From positions 62,001 through 126,000 of the forward strand of contig JBBDXD010000010.1 of assembly GCA_040902535.1 (NCBI GenBank): a stretch of DNA of 64,000 bases, written 5' to 3'. A program made the position numbers and the translations under genes. The notes below the pieces were generated by a model. That model had not been told where the DNA came from, searched no databases, and worked only from the letters and a program-made list of their open reading frames with translations. This document shows positions 48,575 to 57,411 of this stretch, in pieces. The stretch's first letter is position 1; every line of letters begins with the position of its first letter. This DNA is from Dehalococcoidia bacterium (GTDB lineage: Bacteria > Chloroflexota > Dehalococcoidia > DSTF01 > JACRBR01).

Positions 48575-49897
48575 CTAGCCGCCGGACGCGGCGACGATCT
48601 CGAACTCGGATTGCGATGCCTTCACGACTTCGCCGATGCCGCCCGACGGAATGCGCAGCATGAAGAACGCCAGCGCAAGATAGAGTGCGGCGCTCACCGC
48701 CATTACGGCAGGCAGGCCGATCGCGACGGCGAGCACGGATGAACCCAGCGCCGCGACGGGCATCGTGCCGTTGAACGTGATGCCGTGCAGCGACATGACG
48801 CGGCCGCGATAGTCGCGGGGCGTCGACTCCTGGATCATCTGCTGCACGACGCCGAGCTGCATGGAGAACGCGAGCGACAGGAACCCCGCGGTGATGATCG
48901 AGACCACCGGGTCGCGCGAGATCGCCATGATCGTCAGCGCGATCGGCGCCGCGATCGCGCCCATCCAGATGCGCTCCTTGCGCGCCTGCGTCGGCCACCA
49001 GACGAGGATCAGGGCGCCGAACAGTGAACCAAGCCCCGACATCGCGAACATCAATCCGAGGGCGCCGGAACCCTCATCGAGCACGTTCTTCACGTAGGCG
49101 GGGGCGAGCACGGCCATCGTCGGAAAGATGAATGTCGTGTTGAGCGCGGTCAGCGCGAGCAGCACCATGAGATTCGGGCGGCCGCGCGCGTGACGGAAGC
49201 CCGCCTTCAGTCCTTCAATCGACGACATCTGCGGACCAGCGGGGCGCGGCTTCGAGCGATAGCGGATGATCATCAGGCTCAACACTACGGCGATGAAGCT
49301 CGCGGCGTTGATGAAGTACGCCGCGGCTAGGCCGAAGCCGCCGATGACGCCGCCCGCGATCGCAGGCCCGATCATGCGCGAGCCGTGGAACGTCGACGAG
49401 TTGAGCGCGACGACGTGGCTGATCCGCTCGGGCGGCACGAGTTCGGGCATCAGCGCCTGGTAGGCGGGCATGTCGTAGCCGAAGGCGATGCCGAGGCAAA
49501 CCGTCGCGACGAGGATCATCCAGAACTCGACCGCGTCGGTGAGGATGAGCACGCCGACGATCGCCGCGAGCATGCCCATGAACACCTGGGTAACGAGCAG
49601 GATCTTCCGCTTGTCGCCACGGTCGGCGAGCACGCCGCCGAAGAGCATGATGATGAGGCTGGGGAGCGCGTTCGCGAAGTTCATCGTGCCGAGCGCGAGT
49701 TCGGAGTCCCACAGTTCGAGGACCAGCAGCCCCTGGGCGACCATCTGCATCCAGGTGCCGATCATGGAGATCGCCTGGCCGGTCCAGACGGTGCGATAGT
49801 CGGGTTCGGCGAGCACGGACAGCGCCTCCGGCATGGGGATACCGAGGAAGCGCGGCGGCGCCGCTACGGGCTCGATCGTCGTGGTCGTGGTCGCCAT
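48575..49897 (-). CDS. MFS transporter (EntS-like exporter family)
   Basis: Product of 440 residues from the ATG at 49897. Twelve hydrophobic segments are visible, with the motif A loop Gly-Gly-Val-Leu-Ala-Asp-Arg-Gly-Asp-Lys-Arg between helices 2 and 3. Tyr-Arg-Gly-Arg-Val-Met-Ser near 365 is typical of the MFS_3/EntS branch, which exports siderophores and drugs. The substrate here is unknown. A palindrome 88 bases upstream may be its operator. Confidence 0.88.
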   Translation of the reverse strand: MATTTTTIEPVAAPPRFLGIPMPEALSVLAEPDYRTVWTGQAISMIGTWMQMVAQGLLVLELWDSELALGTMNFANALPSLIIMLFGGVLADRGDKRKILLVTQVFMGMLAAIVGVLILTDAVEFWMILVATVCLGIAFGYDMPAYQALMPELVPPERISHVVALNSSTFHGSRMIGPAIAGGVIGGFGLAAAYFINAASFIAVVLSLMIIRYRSKPRPAGPQMSSIEGLKAGFRHARGRPNLMVLLALTALNTTFIFPTMAVLAPAYVKNVLDEGSGALGLMFAMSGLGSLFGALILVWWPTQARKERIWMGAIAAPIALTIMAISRDPVVSIITAGFLSLAFSMQLGVVQQMIQESTPRDYRGRVMSLHGITFNGTMPVAALGSSVLAVAIGLPAVMAVSAALYLALAFFMLRIPSGGIGEVVKASQSEFEIVAASGG

Positions 49898-49984
49898 GGT
49901 GGCGGAAATATACACGGTGGCGATCGGTCGTGTTGGGAAGAGTGCTCCCGGCGTCCGCTGCGTTACGCGACGCGACGGGTGACT

Positions 49985-50004
49985 GCTGACAGTATGGTGT
50001 CAGC
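49985..50004. promoter_or_regulatory. Candidate operator upstream of the MFS gene
   Basis: GCTGACA-N6-TGTCAGC, a perfect 7-bp inverted repeat with the spacing common for TetR- or MarR-type dimers. No regulator gene lies next to it. Confidence 0.4.
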
Positions 50005-50066
50005 GTGTTGGATGCTGGGGGCAGCAGAGCCGTTCACAGCGGCTCCGGACGGTGCGGCGTATGTTG

Positions 50067-50492
50067 CTATGGCGGGGATGGGGCGATCAAGAGTTGCCAC
50101 AGATGTCGGGCGAAGGCCGCGCGTTCCGCACCGGGTGAGACAGGGGGGAGTTCGACCCGGCGCACTTCGCGTAGAAGATCCAACAAGCTTGTCCACACGC
50201 GATCGTCGTCGCGCTCGCTCATGAAGGCGGTGACGTCCTGGATGGTAATCGCCTGGATACGATCATCATCGACACCAAGATCGAAACAAACATGGCCGCT
50301 ACCCTGAGTGTAGGTAGGACCTTGACGACCACCGATGATCATCCGGAGTCGATCTTGCTCCGGGTCGAGGTCGAACGCCAGATTCTCGTTGAAGAAGCGG
50401 TCGCCGACGTCGCGGTTGACCACCATCACCTTTTCCATGAGCTGTTGCCAGCCGCTGTGCAGTTGCGCCTTCAGTTTCTCATTGGTGTACAA
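50067..50492 (-). CDS. Hypothetical protein
   Basis: Product of 141 residues from a TTG with GAGG 7 bases upstream. A soluble alpha-beta composition with Asp-Leu-Asp-Pro-Glu-Gln-Asp near 41 and no known motif, signal or membrane segment. Codon use is like that of its neighbours. The 170 bases between it and the MFS gene hold the palindrome at 49985. Confidence 0.5.
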   Translation of the reverse strand: MYTNEKLKAQLHSGWQQLMEKVMVVNRDVGDRFFNENLAFDLDPEQDRLRMIIGGRQGPTYTQGSGHVCFDLGVDDDRIQAITIQDVTAFMSERDDDRVWTSLLDLLREVRRVELPPVSPGAERAAFARHLWQLLIAPSPP

Positions 50493-51024
50493 AGAAACGC
50501 CTCAAATGGATCGACTTCCTTAGATTGCCAGGCAGTTCTGATCTGGGTGGCACCGCCGCTCGGGTCGTCTCGGGCTACGATGTGCAGGTACAGTCTTGGA
50601 CGGCCGGGAGGGCGCCGAGCGCGTAGTAATGGATTGAACCATCGGCTTGTCTCACGCAGATACTCGGGCGCTCGACCGCCGCTTTGAGCAGGAGCGCGCT
50701 CGCGTTCACCTCGGGATGATCGGCGCATGCATGGGCTGTATGCTCGGTCGGAGAGCTCCACGCTCAGTCCGCGACAGTCTGTGGTTATCCAGAGGGTTGC
50801 CACAACGCATGGCCAAACACCAGTCCCATCCAAGGGAGATTCGGCGGGAACATGCTACTCACACAGTCACCGGAGGTGTCAATTGGCCCAAATGATCCGC
50901 CTCTGGCGACAGAATGTCGATCCCCTTCAGGCGGATGGACCAATCAAAGTAGCGGATCGCGCTACGCCGACCGAATAGACGCGATCGATCGATTGCCGAA
51001 GCTGACGTCTTCTGCAACACGTAC
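50493..51024. other. Gap of 530 bases without a confident gene
   Basis: A minus-strand frame (50471-50833) ends in a protein-like stretch (Tyr-Leu-His-Ile-Val-Ala-Arg-Asp-Asp) just before the 50067 gene, but its first half does not look coding. It may be the remnant of a gene. The base composition is less GC-rich than its surroundings. Confidence 0.35.
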
Positions 51025-51468
51025 TTAAGCCGACACAGCCTCCGGTGTGGCGAACTGCGTGTCGATCTTCGCCGAGGCGTTGAAGAAATCCTGCAGCGAC
51101 TGGTTGAAGCGGAAGAACGCATCGACGCGGTAGCCGTCGTGGGACTTCGCGAAGCCTTCGGGCGTCTGCAGGTCGATGGTGTTGAGCGTGTGCGTCAGGT
51201 CCGCCGCGCCATGCTTCTTGATGTTCTCGACCATGTCCTTCCAGGCGTCGTAAGGAAGCTCGAGCCAGAAGTCCATGTCGCGCAGCGCGTTTTCGTTCAC
51301 CTCGCGCACGTTGCTGCACTCGAACGCTTCGAAGGTCAGTTCGTAGATCTTGATGCCGACTTTGACGCCGGCGACCGTGTCGATTGTGCCGAGCTGACGG
51401 AACTTCGGGTCGTTATTGACGAGGTCCTTGATCGCGTCGAACCACTCGACCGATGGGAACGTTGGCAT
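51025..51468 (-). CDS. SCP2-like sterol/lipid-binding domain protein
   Basis: Product of 147 residues with GGAGG 5 bases before the ATG. Length, the central Val-Gly-Ile-Lys-Ile-Tyr-Glu-Leu strand and the Arg-Phe-Asn-Gln-Ser-Leu-Gln-Asp-Phe-Phe helix fit the SCP2 lipid-carrier fold; the match is by pattern only. It lies 27 bases after the ferritin-like gene, so the two form an operon. Confidence 0.55.
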   Translation of the reverse strand: MPTFPSVEWFDAIKDLVNNDPKFRQLGTIDTVAGVKVGIKIYELTFEAFECSNVREVNENALRDMDFWLELPYDAWKDMVENIKKHGAADLTHTLNTIDLQTPEGFAKSHDGYRVDAFFRFNQSLQDFFNASAKIDTQFATPEAVSA

Positions 51469-51495
51469 GATGTCCTCCTGTGACGCGCTGCGGGC

Positions 51496-52875
51496 CTAAC
51501 TTTCGCTGCTGGCCCGGAGGCCGGAGTTCATACGTTCGGCGCGGTCAAGCGTAGCCCACTTGAGCCGTTCGAGGTATCGCCTCACGAAGTGGGCGCGCAT
51601 CTGCCGGTAGGCGGCGAGCCCCGCTTCGCTCTGATCCTTGCCGCCGCCGAAGTAGATCGCGAATGCGGGCCTGGTCGCGTTGTCTTTGCGGTCTTCGGTC
51701 TCCTGCGAGAATTCCGCCTTGTCGAAGTAACGCTGCAACTCTTCGCGGCGGTCGGGGCGGTGCAACAGCACGTACTTGAGGTGGGAGAAGGCGTAGTTCA
51801 GGTGCCGGGCCTTGTCCTGCAGGCACCGTCCGAAGATGAACTGCTCCGCGGGATTCTTCGCGTACATCTCGCAGAAGGCGTATTCCGACAGCGTCAGGCT
51901 GTCCTGCAGGCACATCTGGACGGCGATCATCTCCGTGAAGTTGCGCGCATCGACGGCGCTGCGGAATGACCAGCCCGGCGCCTGCACGCCCAGCCCGCCG
52001 CCGTTGGAGAGCGCGCGCTTGCGGAATACCTCGACGGCGCGCGCGTCTTCGAAGATCACGGTCGCGAGGTAGAGCTTCACTTCGTGGTAGCCGTAACTGA
52101 TCTCCGGCTCCCAGCGGCCGAGCACGTCTGCTTCCATCTGCGCCTTTTCGCTGAAGTACGTACACACCTGGTCGATGGCGCGCTCGAGATCTTCCGGCAG
52201 CGGCTCGATGCTGTCCCACGGCACGTCGGTCGCGGGACGCCAACGACGCTGGATCGCCTCTTCGTAGAGCGCGGCGCAGGCGTCGCTCCACACTTCCTGC
52301 TTCTCGAAGATCGAGTAGCCCATACCTTCGACGCCGGGGATCGGAATGGCGCCGCGCGGCATCTCCGTCTGAAACGGCCAGACGTCGGGGATGTCGCCGT
52401 ACTTGCCGATGTTGATCGCTTCGAGCGTCAGGCCGTGCTTCGTCGGCCGGCCGCGCGTGCCCCACTCGGTCGGCACGTCCATCCAGCTCAGGTCGACCTG
52501 CTGCTGCGGACCGCCCTGCGCCATGAACTGGGCGGCCTGCTCGGCGGTGACGCCCATGTCCATGTAGTTCATGAGGTCGGCTTCCGCCGCGCCCATCGTG
52601 AGCGCCTGTTTGACGAGGTCGAGCGGCCAGCCCTTCTCTTCGGCCTTGGCGACGATCTCAGCAGAGGGTTCGACGCCGCTCGTTGCTGCTTGCGCCGGCA
52701 TCTGCGCCAGGTAGCCGCGCGCCTGCTCGGGCGTCACGCCCTGGTCCATGTAGCCGATGATCTGGTCAGCGCCGGCGCCAGCGGCGAGCGCTTGTTGCAC
52801 GAGGTCGAGCGGCCAGCCCTTCTCCTGTGCCTTTGCGGCGAGATTGTCGGGGATGGAGACGGTCTCGTTGGCCAT
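51496..52875 (-). CDS. Ferritin-like protein with two N-terminal helical repeats
   Basis: Product of 459 residues; GGAGG lies 6 bases before the ATG. Residues about 10-58 and 70-118 are two copies of a UBA-like helical module (Lys-Gly-Trp-Pro-Leu-Asp-Leu-Val in both). The main part (about 150-450) is helical and resembles ribonucleotide reductase R2/ferritin-like diiron proteins: candidate ligands include Glu in Tyr-His-Glu-Val, Phe-Glu-Asp-Ala-Arg, Phe-Thr-Glu-Met and Lys-Ala-Arg-His. The substrate is unknown. Co-transcribed with the SCP2-like gene, which suggests lipid oxidation; this is inference. Confidence 0.65.
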   Translation of the reverse strand: MANETVSIPDNLAAKAQEKGWPLDLVQQALAAGAGADQIIGYMDQGVTPEQARGYLAQMPAQAATSGVEPSAEIVAKAEEKGWPLDLVKQALTMGAAEADLMNYMDMGVTAEQAAQFMAQGGPQQQVDLSWMDVPTEWGTRGRPTKHGLTLEAINIGKYGDIPDVWPFQTEMPRGAIPIPGVEGMGYSIFEKQEVWSDACAALYEEAIQRRWRPATDVPWDSIEPLPEDLERAIDQVCTYFSEKAQMEADVLGRWEPEISYGYHEVKLYLATVIFEDARAVEVFRKRALSNGGGLGVQAPGWSFRSAVDARNFTEMIAVQMCLQDSLTLSEYAFCEMYAKNPAEQFIFGRCLQDKARHLNYAFSHLKYVLLHRPDRREELQRYFDKAEFSQETEDRKDNATRPAFAIYFGGGKDQSEAGLAAYRQMRAHFVRRYLERLKWATLDRAERMNSGLRASSES

Positions 52876-53084
52876 GCGGCCCTCCTCTGGTGGAAGCGTG
52901 GTTGGGAAGCCGATGATTAACCTAGCGGGTGCTAAGGTAGCGCATTCTGTGATCGCATGGCGGCGGGCGTCAAGAGCAAAACAGTCATTGTGGCGCTCGA
53001 CGTAATCGTTCGGGGATTGTGGTCGATGCCTCGTGCGCGGTCAAGCGAAAGTGTGCTGCGGAAAGCGCAGGATACCGGCAACGG

Positions 53085-53507
53085 CTAAGCGGACAGTTCT
53101 TCGTTCGTACGGCGCGTGGTGAGCTGCGCAATGAGCGCGCCGATGCCGGCTTCGTCGTCGTACTCAAGCACGTCGAAGTTTGGGCGCAGGAAGCAGTCGA
53201 ACGACTGCCCGACGAGCGGGATCGAACGGCGGAGCTTGTCGATCAGCGAGAAGGTGCGGAGCCGGCCCCACTCCGAACCGAGCACCGCGACGACGCGTTC
53301 GTCGCCGTAGCTGAAGGCATCGGCGCCGCCGGTGGCGCTGACGACGGCACGGACCACGGCATCCTTGAATTGTTCGAGGCTTTCGGCGCCGCGCGCGGCC
53401 TTGATGGAGTCCGCACCCTCGGAATCGATCACGAGGAAGACGGGATTGACGCCTTCGGCGCGCATGGAGTCAATGAGACCGCGAAGCTGAGAGCGAAAGT
53501 CGTCCAT
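53085..53507 (-). CDS. Hypothetical small alpha-beta protein
   Basis: Product of 140 residues. An N-terminal helix, a strand Val-Phe-Leu-Val-Ile-Asp-Ser-Glu-Gly, then Ala-Phe-Ser-Tyr-Gly-Asp-Glu-Arg-Val-Val-Ala-Val-Leu. The order resembles a degenerate nucleotide-cyclase (GGDEF-like) fold without the signature, so I do not name it. No signal or membrane segment. Confidence 0.5.
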   Translation of the reverse strand: MDDFRSQLRGLIDSMRAEGVNPVFLVIDSEGADSIKAARGAESLEQFKDAVVRAVVSATGGADAFSYGDERVVAVLGSEWGRLRTFSLIDKLRRSIPLVGQSFDCFLRPNFDVLEYDDEAGIGALIAQLTTRRTNEELSA

Positions 53508-53565
53508 CGCTGGAAGTATCGGCGTCCGCGCGAGTCCGCTAGATGGCCGCAGGGTGCGTCCGAAG

Positions 53566-54456
53566 CTAATCGGCAGGTTCGACGGGAAGGGCGTCAGGTT
53601 CGGCGCGCTTGCGGGCCGCCTGGCGGAGGTCCTCGCCCACGCTCAAGGTTTCGGCCTCCTGGCGCATGGTCTTCGTGAGGCCGAGGCGCCGCGGCACGCT
53701 GACCCGGAGCCGCGGCAGCAGTTCGGCGGCGGCGAGCAACGGGCGCATCGGGAGCGCCGCGACGATCAGTTCTGGGTGGCCTTTGATCGCCTTGACGACG
53801 GCGTTCGCGACCTTTTGCGGCGCCACCGTGCCGAGTGCCAATGGACGTTTGGCGCCGGCGGCCGCGCGGTCCGCCCACATGCCGGCATCAGCGACGAAGC
53901 CGGGACAGACCACCGACGACGTGACGCCGGTGCCTTCGAGTTCGCCGCGGATCGATTCGGCAAAGTTGATCAGACCGGCCTTGGTCGTCGCGTAGATGGA
54001 GTCGTAGGGCACCGGCGCCTTGCCGGCGAGCGATGACACCTGGACGATGGCGCCGCTCTTGCGCGACAACATCGATGGCAGCACGAGCTTCGTCAGCCAG
54101 ATCGGCGCGCTGAGATTCGTCCGGATGACATCGTCGATCTGTTCGATCGAGAGATCTTTGAACGCCGAGACGAGTTCGATGCCGGCGTTGTTCACGAGGA
54201 TGTCGACGGCGCCGAACTCGCGCTCGGCCGTCGCGACGAGACGGCGCTGATCTTCGAGCGACGTGACATCGGCGGCGATCGCGATGACGCGCACGCCGGT
54301 CGCTTCGCAGATGCGGCGCGTGTCTTCGAGCTTATCGGCGGAGCGCGCGACGAGCGCGAGGTTGACGCCGTGCTGGGCGAGCGTCTTCGCGATGTAGACG
54401 CCGAGTCCGCGCGAGGCGCCAGTGACGATGGCGTTCTTGCCTCGAAGCTCTTTCAT
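53566..54456 (-). CDS. Short-chain dehydrogenase/reductase, copy 1
   Basis: Product of 296 residues. Classical SDR: Thr-Gly-Ala-Ser-Arg-Gly-Leu-Gly for NAD(P), Asn-Asn-Ala-Gly and Tyr-x-x-x-Lys (Tyr-Ala-Thr-Thr-Lys). The Arg in Ala-Arg-Ser-Ala-Asp after the second strand suggests NADP(H). The substrate is unknown. It is a tandem paralogue of the next gene, separated by 36 bases. Confidence 0.88.
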   Translation of the reverse strand: MKELRGKNAIVTGASRGLGVYIAKTLAQHGVNLALVARSADKLEDTRRICEATGVRVIAIAADVTSLEDQRRLVATAEREFGAVDILVNNAGIELVSAFKDLSIEQIDDVIRTNLSAPIWLTKLVLPSMLSRKSGAIVQVSSLAGKAPVPYDSIYATTKAGLINFAESIRGELEGTGVTSSVVCPGFVADAGMWADRAAAGAKRPLALGTVAPQKVANAVVKAIKGHPELIVAALPMRPLLAAAELLPRLRVSVPRRLGLTKTMRQEAETLSVGEDLRQAARKRAEPDALPVEPAD

Positions 54457-54492
54457 GGCGTCCCTCCCCGCAAATCCTGACCGGAAGAGCCG

Positions 54493-55380
54493 CTATCGGT
54501 CCGACGTGGCTTCGGCGCGCTCGGACTCCGCTGCCGTCCTCGGCGCGTCGCCCTTCATTGCCGCGGCGACCCGGTCGGCTTCCACTTTGAACACCTTCCC
54601 GACGCCGAGGCGGCGGATCACGGTGAACCGGAGCCCGGGCATGAGGTCCCCGAGCGCCAGCAGCGGCCGCATTGGCCCTGACGCGACGATGACCTCCGGG
54701 TGGCCGGCGATCGCCTTGATGACGCCGGCGGCGACCTTCTGCGGCGACACGGTGCCGAGCGTGCGCGGAAGCGTCGCGCCCATCGCCGCGTGGTCGGCCC
54801 ACATGCCGGCATCGGCGACGAAGCCGGGGCAGACGACGCTCGACACGACGCCGGTGCCGTCGAGCTCGGAGTGCAGCGACCCGGCGAAGTTCACGAGCCC
54901 CGCCTTCGTCGTCGCGTAGATCGTGTTGTAGGGAATCGGCGACTTGCCGGCCATCGAGGCGACCTGCACGATGGCGCCACTCTTGCGCGACAACATGGAC
55001 GGCAGCACGAGCTTCGTGAGCCGGATCGCAGAAATGAGGTTCGTGCGGATGATGTCCTCGATCTGCCCCGGCTTCAGGTCATTGAACGCACACACGATTT
55101 CGATCCCGGCATTGTTGATGAGGATGTCGGTCGAGCCGAACTCGCGTTCCGCCGTCGCGACGAGGCGGTGCTGGTCTTCGACGGAGGTGACATCGGCGGC
55201 GATCGTGATCACGCGCACGCCACTCGCTTCGCAGATCCGGCGTGTGTCTTCGAGCTTGTCGGCGGAGCGTGCGACGAGCGCGAGGTTGACGCCGCGCTCG
55301 GCGAGCGCTTTCGCGATGTAGACGCCGAGCCCGCGCGACGCGCCGGTGACGATCGCGTTCTTGCCCCGGAGATCCTTCAT
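54493..55380 (-). CDS. Short-chain dehydrogenase/reductase, copy 2
   Basis: Product of 295 residues, closely similar to copy 1 over the first 250 residues; the C-terminal 40 residues differ. It has the same cofactor and catalytic motifs. The pair probably arose by tandem duplication with some divergence of substrate, and is likely one transcript. Confidence 0.88.
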   Translation of the reverse strand: MKDLRGKNAIVTGASRGLGVYIAKALAERGVNLALVARSADKLEDTRRICEASGVRVITIAADVTSVEDQHRLVATAEREFGSTDILINNAGIEIVCAFNDLKPGQIEDIIRTNLISAIRLTKLVLPSMLSRKSGAIVQVASMAGKSPIPYNTIYATTKAGLVNFAGSLHSELDGTGVVSSVVCPGFVADAGMWADHAAMGATLPRTLGTVSPQKVAAGVIKAIAGHPEVIVASGPMRPLLALGDLMPGLRFTVIRRLGVGKVFKVEADRVAAAMKGDAPRTAAESERAEATSDR

Positions 55381-55507
55381 GACATGCCTCCTGCCTGCTG
55401 GTGGTGGGACGCGATCATAGCACCGGCGGCGGGCTGCGTCATTGGTCGGTTTGGGCGGGAGCCTGGATGCTGGATGCTGGGAGATTAGGGGTTAGAGGCT
55501 GGTCGTT

Positions 55508-55540
55508 CGAAGGCTCCGCCTTCGCGGCACGCCTGGCGTG
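55508..55540. repeat. Two adjacent hairpins, REP-like
   Basis: CGAAGGC-TCC-GCCTTCG (55508-55524) and CACGC-CTG-GCGTG (55528-55540), separated by 3 bases. The second stem is the same as in the dispersed repeat at 48467, 60115 and 63719. A GGATGCTGGATGCTGG repeat lies just before, near 55464. Confidence 0.5.
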
Positions 55541-55555
55541 AGGGTTCGGCGTGGG

Positions 55556-56161
55556 TTAGCGGCCGCGGGTGCGTTCGCGGTCACGCTCCTTGTCGACGAG
55601 GAGCTGGACTTCCTGCGGGCGCGGGATGCCGGAGAGGACGAAGTCGCCTGCGCTGGTCGATGCGGTCTGGCAGATGATGTCGCCGTAGTTCAGCGTCGTC
55701 TGCAGGAGGCCGCTGCGCTCGACGGTCATGTCCTGGACGTTGACGAGGTCGGCGGTCGAAAGCTTGTGGTGGAACGGGTGATTCTTCTTCGAATCGACGA
55801 TGCGCTGGTTCGTGATCACCCAGATGTCGTGGCGGTACCTGTACCAATTGAGGAAAATGCGCGCGGCCCAGTAGAGGAGCCAGACCGCGGCGGCCATCCA
55901 GAAGATCTGCGCGACGATGCCATCGTAGGCGTCGGTCCACGACAGGACGAGCGCGATCACGGTCACCGGCACGACGCCCCAGAGCGCGAGCCAGACCGTG
56001 TGCGGCCACAGAAAGATCCAGTGCCGGCGGCAGACCATGATGACGTCCTCGTTCGCCTGCAGCGGGAACGGGACGGTCTCAGTGACTCCGACAGGCGCCG
56101 GCGGAACGGTCGCGTCGGGTTCGCTCGCGTCGGGATCGGTGGGGTCGGGTTCGGTCGTCAT
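55556..56161 (-). CDS. Membrane protein with bacterial PH domain
   Basis: Product of 201 residues from the internal ATG at 56161 (AGGAGG 6 bases upstream). A Pro/Asp-rich N-terminus (1-32), two membrane helices (about 55-115), then a PH-like beta domain with Trp-Val-Ile-Thr-Asn-Gln-Arg-Ile-Val, the hallmark of the YdbS/DUF304 family. It is cytoplasmic-membrane located; the role is not known. Confidence 0.8.
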   Translation of the reverse strand: MTTEPDPTDPDASEPDATVPPAPVGVTETVPFPLQANEDVIMVCRRHWIFLWPHTVWLALWGVVPVTVIALVLSWTDAYDGIVAQIFWMAAAVWLLYWAARIFLNWYRYRHDIWVITNQRIVDSKKNHPFHHKLSTADLVNVQDMTVERSGLLQTTLNYGDIICQTASTSAGDFVLSGIPRPQEVQLLVDKERDRERTRGR

Positions 56162-56297
56162 GGCGGGCCTCCTGCGCTCGGGCCAATCGTGCCATCCCGA
56201 TCGCCGGTGTACAAGTGGGCGCTGGTTCCGGTCGTTCCGGCATGTCGGATGAAGCGGAGCACGCCGCGGATAGCGATCGGGCGCGACCGAAGCCCGG

Positions 56298-56771
56298 CTA
56301 ACCCGATGTGATCTGTCGCAGATGCTGGAGATCGTGGTCGGCGCGATGGTGCAGCAGGTCGCCGAGCGTGCGATGGACATCGCTCTGGCGATAGGGCCGC
56401 GACAACGTCGCATCGGCCATCCGCCGCAAGATTTCGACGTTAGACCCGCGGGTCGCGCGAAACGCGTCGAGCGCCACGGTGATGTCGCGCTCACCGTAGA
56501 AGAAGCTCTGCGACCACGCCTGCTCGTCGTAGGACGCGATGAGCGGGTCGTCCTCCGTAAGTATGCGGCGGATGCGCCATCCGAAGCCGATCTCGGAGTC
56601 GGCGAGGTGCGCGATCACTTCGCGGGGCGACCAGCCGTCGGATGCCGGCGATGGGTGCGCGGCGAGCGCACGCGCAATGATGTCTGGTGCTTGCGCCATG
56701 CCATCGAGCAGCAGCGACGGGACGTCGCGATCGGCCTCGCAGATCGTGCAGTAGCTCTTGATCGTGTTCAT
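56298..56771 (-). CDS. DinB-like protein
   Basis: Product of 157 residues. A helical DinB_2 pattern with the three expected metal His: His-Leu-Ala-Asp-Ser-Glu near 55 and His-His-Arg-Ala-Asp-His near 142. An N-terminal Cys-x-x-Cys pair (residues 8-11) is unusual and could hold another metal or act in redox chemistry. It is distinct from the broken DinB gene at 34816. Confidence 0.75.
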   Translation of the reverse strand: MNTIKSYCTICEADRDVPSLLLDGMAQAPDIIARALAAHPSPASDGWSPREVIAHLADSEIGFGWRIRRILTEDDPLIASYDEQAWSQSFFYGERDITVALDAFRATRGSNVEILRRMADATLSRPYRQSDVHRTLGDLLHHRADHDLQHLRQITSG

Positions 56772-56774
56772 GAA

Positions 56775-56822
56775 ACTGCCGTTCGCCTTTGCTGTTTGCT
56801 GTTTGCTGTTTGCCGTTTGCCG
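56775..56822. repeat. TTTGCTG/TTTGCCG heptamer repeat
   Basis: Five successive units of about 7 bases (TTTGCTG, then TTTGCCG) fill the gap between moaC and the DinB-like gene. Its complement resembles the GGCAAAC block at 45925. Confidence 0.7.
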
Positions 56823-56841
56823 TCGCCGTAGGCGACACGAG

Positions 56842-57348
56842 CTACGGCAGCGTGATGTCGCCGGACTTGCCGCCGGACTTGCGTCGCAGGCGCACCTGCT
56901 CGATCTTCATCGCGCGGTCGACGGCCTTGCACATGTCGTAGACCGTCAGCGCGGCGACCGTCACCGCCGTCAGCGCTTCCATCTCGACGCCGGTCTTGCC
57001 GGTCGTGCGCACCGTCGCTTCGATCTCGATCGACGATCGGGTTTCGTTCGGCGTCAGCGTGACGTCGATGCCGGTGAGGGCGAGCGGGTGGCACATGGGG
57101 ATCAGGTCATGCGTGCGCTTGGCGGCCATGACGCCGGCGATCTGCGCGACGGCGAGCACGTCGCCTTTGGGGACGCCGCCCGACTGGATGAGCGCCAGCG
57201 TCGCACGCCGCATGGCGATGCGGCCGGATGCGGTTGCTTCGCGCTTTGTGTCAGCTTTGTCGGAGAGGTCGACCATGCGGGCGCGGCCGTGCGCGTCGAT
57301 GTGGCTGAGCTTGCCGAATGCTTCGTCGTCGGGTTCGGTGGCTGTCAC
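56842..57348 (-). CDS. moaC: Cyclic pyranopterin monophosphate synthase MoaC
   Basis: Product of 168 residues, normal size. Diagnostic segments: Met-Val-Asp-Leu-Ser, [13 protein letters not shown], Thr-Gly-Val-Glu-Met-Glu-Ala-Leu and Tyr-Asp-Met-Cys-Lys-Ala. It completes cyclic pyranopterin formation after MoaA in molybdenum cofactor synthesis. It lies 63 bases after moaA in the same direction. Confidence 0.97.
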   Translation of the reverse strand: MTATEPDDEAFGKLSHIDAHGRARMVDLSDKADTKREATASGRIAMRRATLALIQSGGVPKGDVLAVAQIAGVMAAKRTHDLIPMCHPLALTGIDVTLTPNETRSSIEIEATVRTTGKTGVEMEALTAVTVAALTVYDMCKAVDRAMKIEQVRLRRKSGGKSGDITLP

Positions 57349-57411
57349 TTGCGCCTCGCTTGTGTACGCACGTCCGGACGAAGTGTACGACGCGGCGCAC
57401 GACGCTGACAG

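Noticed and set aside
50471-50833. Minus-strand frame of 120 codons as a gene
   Set aside because: Only its last third looks protein-like; no ribosome binding site; it overlaps the start of 50067-50492. Noted as a possible remnant.
53085-53507. Naming this protein a diguanylate cyclase
   Set aside because: The strand-helix order is suggestive but the GGDEF signature and metal residues are absent.
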